This document shows, piece after piece, positions 61,444-64,000 of a stretch of 64,000 nucleotides of DNA. The DNA lies in NCBI RefSeq assembly GCF_041296385.1, contig NC_091013.1, positions 10,368,001 to 10,432,000 of the forward strand, given 5' to 3'. The notes under the pieces are model-generated. The model was given only the letters and a program-made list of their open reading frames with translations. It searched no databases and had not been told where the DNA came from. Both the position numbers and the translations under genes were made by a program. Position 1 is the first letter of the stretch. The number at the start of each line of letters is the position of its first letter. The DNA is from Aphelocoma coerulescens (Eukaryota > Chordata > Aves > Passeriformes > Corvidae).

Positions 61444-64000
61444 GTATGATTTGATTAGCCTATTTTCTGTTTTTCTGCAGAGTTTAAGAAATTTTCAGGT
61501 CTGGGTAATCTGTATAGTTTCGCAGTTCATTTAAGGAGGATTTGTTGAGTAGACAGTGACAATTTTGTTCAGATATGTCTGTTTGTCTGGTTAACTAAGA
61601 ATTTTTGCTAGCTTGTTGTAAGATATATTTTTAAACAAAATAAGATATGGGATGACATGGTATATTGTAATACTTTCAGTTACATATTTCTTGGTCTTTA
61701 CTTAAAATGCTCATTAATTTCTATTTGATATTTATGACCAGCAGAAGTATCAGACTTAATTTTAAAGTCTTGTGGAAGAAATGTGATTAATCATTGAGCT
61801 GTACAGGAGATATTCTGTGAACTATGTCTTGCAAGTATTGCTTATTTTGCCTGTTTCATGTTCTAATCAAAGGATCTGGAGGATGCTTTTATTTGTGAAA
61901 TGCAGTGTGACAGAATAGCCACTGAGTTGCTATGTGTCCAGTTCCAATTTGTATGCTTTTCATCTTGCAAGCTCTTTGAGCATCATAAGGAAAATAATAA
62001 CACTAGTTTCTTGGTAGTTTATTTCATTTCCCTCTTATGTGATTCAAATGGTAATGGCTATGAAGAATTAATTCTAAACTGATGTTTTGGAAGTAGATAG
62101 TTTCAGCTGAATAACTTGACCAAACCCTGGATTCGTGTTATAAATTTTTACTCGTGCATAAGAAAAAGATGCTGTTAAAGTAATTGGCACTTTTACATTT
62201 GAATTGCTGGATTGAATTATTGATTTCAACTTGAAAGAAGTTAGGTCTGTCTAACGTTAAAGCTAGAGGGTTTTTCGAGTGCAACCTACTTCTTGGCCTA
62301 CAGTTAAAAAAATAAATCATGTTGTTTGAATTCTAATATTTCAAATCAACTTTTTAAAGATTTACACTGCTGTTTTTTGACTGTAAAACTGCTGAACTGA
62401 AAAGTTAACAAAATCATGTGGTGCAAGATACAACTGTTAAGTAACACACTAAGCTGAAGCAGTTAAAATAGCAAGTAAATCTTTTTTCTGCACATTACTT
62501 TCAATGCTTTGAATACTGAAGAAAGGTGTTTGAGATCTGATTTACAAAATAGACTCTCATCAAGGAATTAAAAATGCTCTTTGCTGCATGTGTAAAAGGC
62601 AGCAGAGCTTATGTGTTTGGTCTCTGAAACCTCAACTCCCTTTCTCTGTCCCACAATTTGAAAAACATATATATTGCTAAAGTAAGACGTATTTCTAAGT
62701 AGACACAAAGGTGTCACAAAGCCTTACCCATTCTTCTTTGTTTTTCCTGTGCACCACCACCTCTCTTGGCACTATTCTTGGATCCTTGAGCAGCTTCAAA
62801 TGAGCATTTACAAAAAAAAATGAATCCATGAAAAAAAAAAAGTGTTTGTCTCTTTTTTTTCCAACCCCTTGGTAAATCAGCATTTTCCCTCTGAGAAGAG
62901 GTTGATTTTTGAAAGTTCCCAGACGAAGGTAAGATGTATTATAGATGTTACAAATGCACTGGGTGTGTAGCACATATCAAAGTCTCAGCAGATTAGAAAC
63001 ATTATTTTTTTGTCATCATTGAGACATCTGAACATCATGCTGAAAGACCCTGAGATAATGTCTTGTTATGCAGAAACTTATATTTCAGTGCAAAAGAATG
63101 CTTCTGTTTTACATTTCCCTTTGACCTAGCCTCCTTCTCATTTGTTATCCATTTATTATTTTCTTATGGGACATATGATAACATTTTGAATATATGTTTG
63201 CAGAGTGTTCTTTTCTTTTTGCAGTAAATCAAGCTTTTTCTTTCTTCCCTTCTCCCTTGTGTTAGAAATCCCATGAACTCACAAATTTGTCACTCAAAAA
63301 TTTTGTTTAGTTCAGTACAACAGACAAAAGTACCTTTCTAATGAAAATTCAAGTGGTGCAAAAATATTCCAAGGAACCTCAAGAATGCAGATCCAGTGTT
63401 ATTTGACATTTATTTGTGACAGAATGCTAAGTCTGAAGTTGCACTGTTTCCATTCTCTTCATTGCTTCTTTATTTTGCTGGGTCTTGTTTCAAAAGTTTT
63501 AGGCTTCTGTGAGGCTGACTGAAGAGATCATTAGAATTTCCATTAGGGAAACAGTTAAAACAGCTGAGCATTCTGATTTACTAGAGTAGCAACTTGTTTT
63601 ATTAATGAGATCATGCTGCTTAGTGAACCATATTCAGAATTAACAGGATTTGTTTGAAAATGCTTTCACAAGCAAGTGAATAGTCTGGTACTCAAGAAGG
63701 AACTGTTTTAGAAAAAGAAAAATTTACAAAATCTTCAGATGTATAATTCATACATAATACTATTTCTAAGTAGGACTACTTTGGAAAAGTAGATTAATGT
63801 GTTCATTAACACTCAATAAATACATAGAGTCAAATGCTTATATAAAGTGAAATAGTCAACAGTATGATTAGATGATTGTCTTAATAGAGGTTAAAATGTA
63901 ATTACATTCTTTCAGGTGTATTTGGGGAAGGAAGGCGTGTTCCTTTTTACTGCATAATGGTGTGGTATTAAACAACATTTATGCATTATAAATAATGTGA
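61444..64000 (+). other. DMD: 5' part of intron 44
   Basis: 2.6 kb of AT-rich sequence after donor gtatga, running off the window. In mammals this is one of the longest DMD introns, a deletion hotspot, and home to the Dp140 promoter near exon 45; none of that promoter should be expected here. A-runs at 62812-62821 and 62831-62840 are the only low-complexity features. No exon 45 is present. Confidence 0.85.

Larger units (their letters stand above)
1..64000 (+). other. DMD: Dystrophin gene, central-rod segment (intron 36 to intron 44)
   Basis: Eight exons in order, all on this strand, translate without a stop into the dystrophin rod from the end of about repeat R14 into R18. Exon lengths of 171, 123, 138, 153, 183, 195 and 173 nt are those I know for human exons 37 to 43; the eighth is 151 nt against 148. 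The relative utrophin was considered. Exons 38 to 40 encode the region of dystrophin repeat 15, which utrophin is reported to lack, and the exon 40 and 41 proteins match dystrophin closely. Intron proportions (introns 37-40 short, 41 and 43 very long) also follow DMD. Both ends of the gene lie outside, as do the promoters known in mammals: the Dp140 promoter lies deeper in intron 44 and the Dp260 promoter in intron 29. Confidence 0.93.

Noticed and set aside
61444..64000. Dp140 alternative promoter or first exon in intron 44
   Set aside because: In mammals it lies close to exon 45 at the far end of intron 44. Only the first 2.6 kb of the intron is present, and no CpG-rich or first-exon-like sequence is seen.
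1..64000. CRISPR array, phage, plasmid or bacterial operon
   Set aside because: No regular spaced repeats, no dense coding and no bacterial signals. The sequence is plainly intronic vertebrate DNA.

Overview
This is vertebrate nuclear DNA: AT-rich, intron-dominated, with no bacterial gene density. It carries eight consecutive exons of the dystrophin gene (DMD) on the + strand. By reading frame, length and sequence they correspond to human exons 37 to 44, which encode the spectrin-like repeats of the central rod (about repeats R14 to R18). The interspersed repeats point to a bird: four CR1 LINE fragments with the typical avian 3' end, and one tRNA-derived SINE with a CR1-like tail resembling the TguSINE1 family of songbirds. 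A passerine is the best guess. Species cannot be named from the sequence alone.

Layout. 1-709 is the end of intron 36. The first five exons are clustered: exon 37 (710-880), exon 38 (4388-4510), exon 39 (5993-6130), exon 40 (8030-8182) and exon 41 (9101-9283). Intron 41 (13.8 kb) leads to exon 42 (23116-23310), intron 42 (8.1 kb) to exon 43 (31429-31601), and intron 43 (29.7 kb) to exon 44 (61293-61443). The window ends in the first 2.6 kb of intron 44. All splice sites are GT-AG. Exons 37 to 42 are each a whole number of codons. Exon 43 (173 nt) leaves two bases that exon 44 (151 nt) completes, so the frame is open throughout and the gene looks intact here.

The translated segments form one continuous stretch of three-helix spectrin-type repeats, which in dystrophin links the actin-binding N terminus to the dystroglycan-binding C terminus under the muscle membrane. 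In mammals, exons 42 to 45 encode repeats R16/R17, the platform for neuronal nitric oxide synthase. Exons 37 to 41 are close to the human protein (roughly 80% identity against my memory of it). Exons 42 to 44 are clearly more divergent, and exon 44 is one codon longer than the 148 nt I recall for human.

The introns hold mostly unique AT-rich sequence, microsatellites, CR1 fragments (about 23.65, 41.94, 49.19 and 53.78 kb), a SINE nested inside a CR1, two short tandem duplications, a G-run cluster with quadruplex potential, and GC-richer blocks of unknown origin (about 40.2-41.0 and 55.7-56.6 kb). I see no second gene, RNA gene, viral gene or novel system. All other open frames are short and lack recognisable domains. 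The most useful leads are the exon 44 length change, the step in conservation at exon 42, the nested SINE, and a possible pseudoexon in intron 42.
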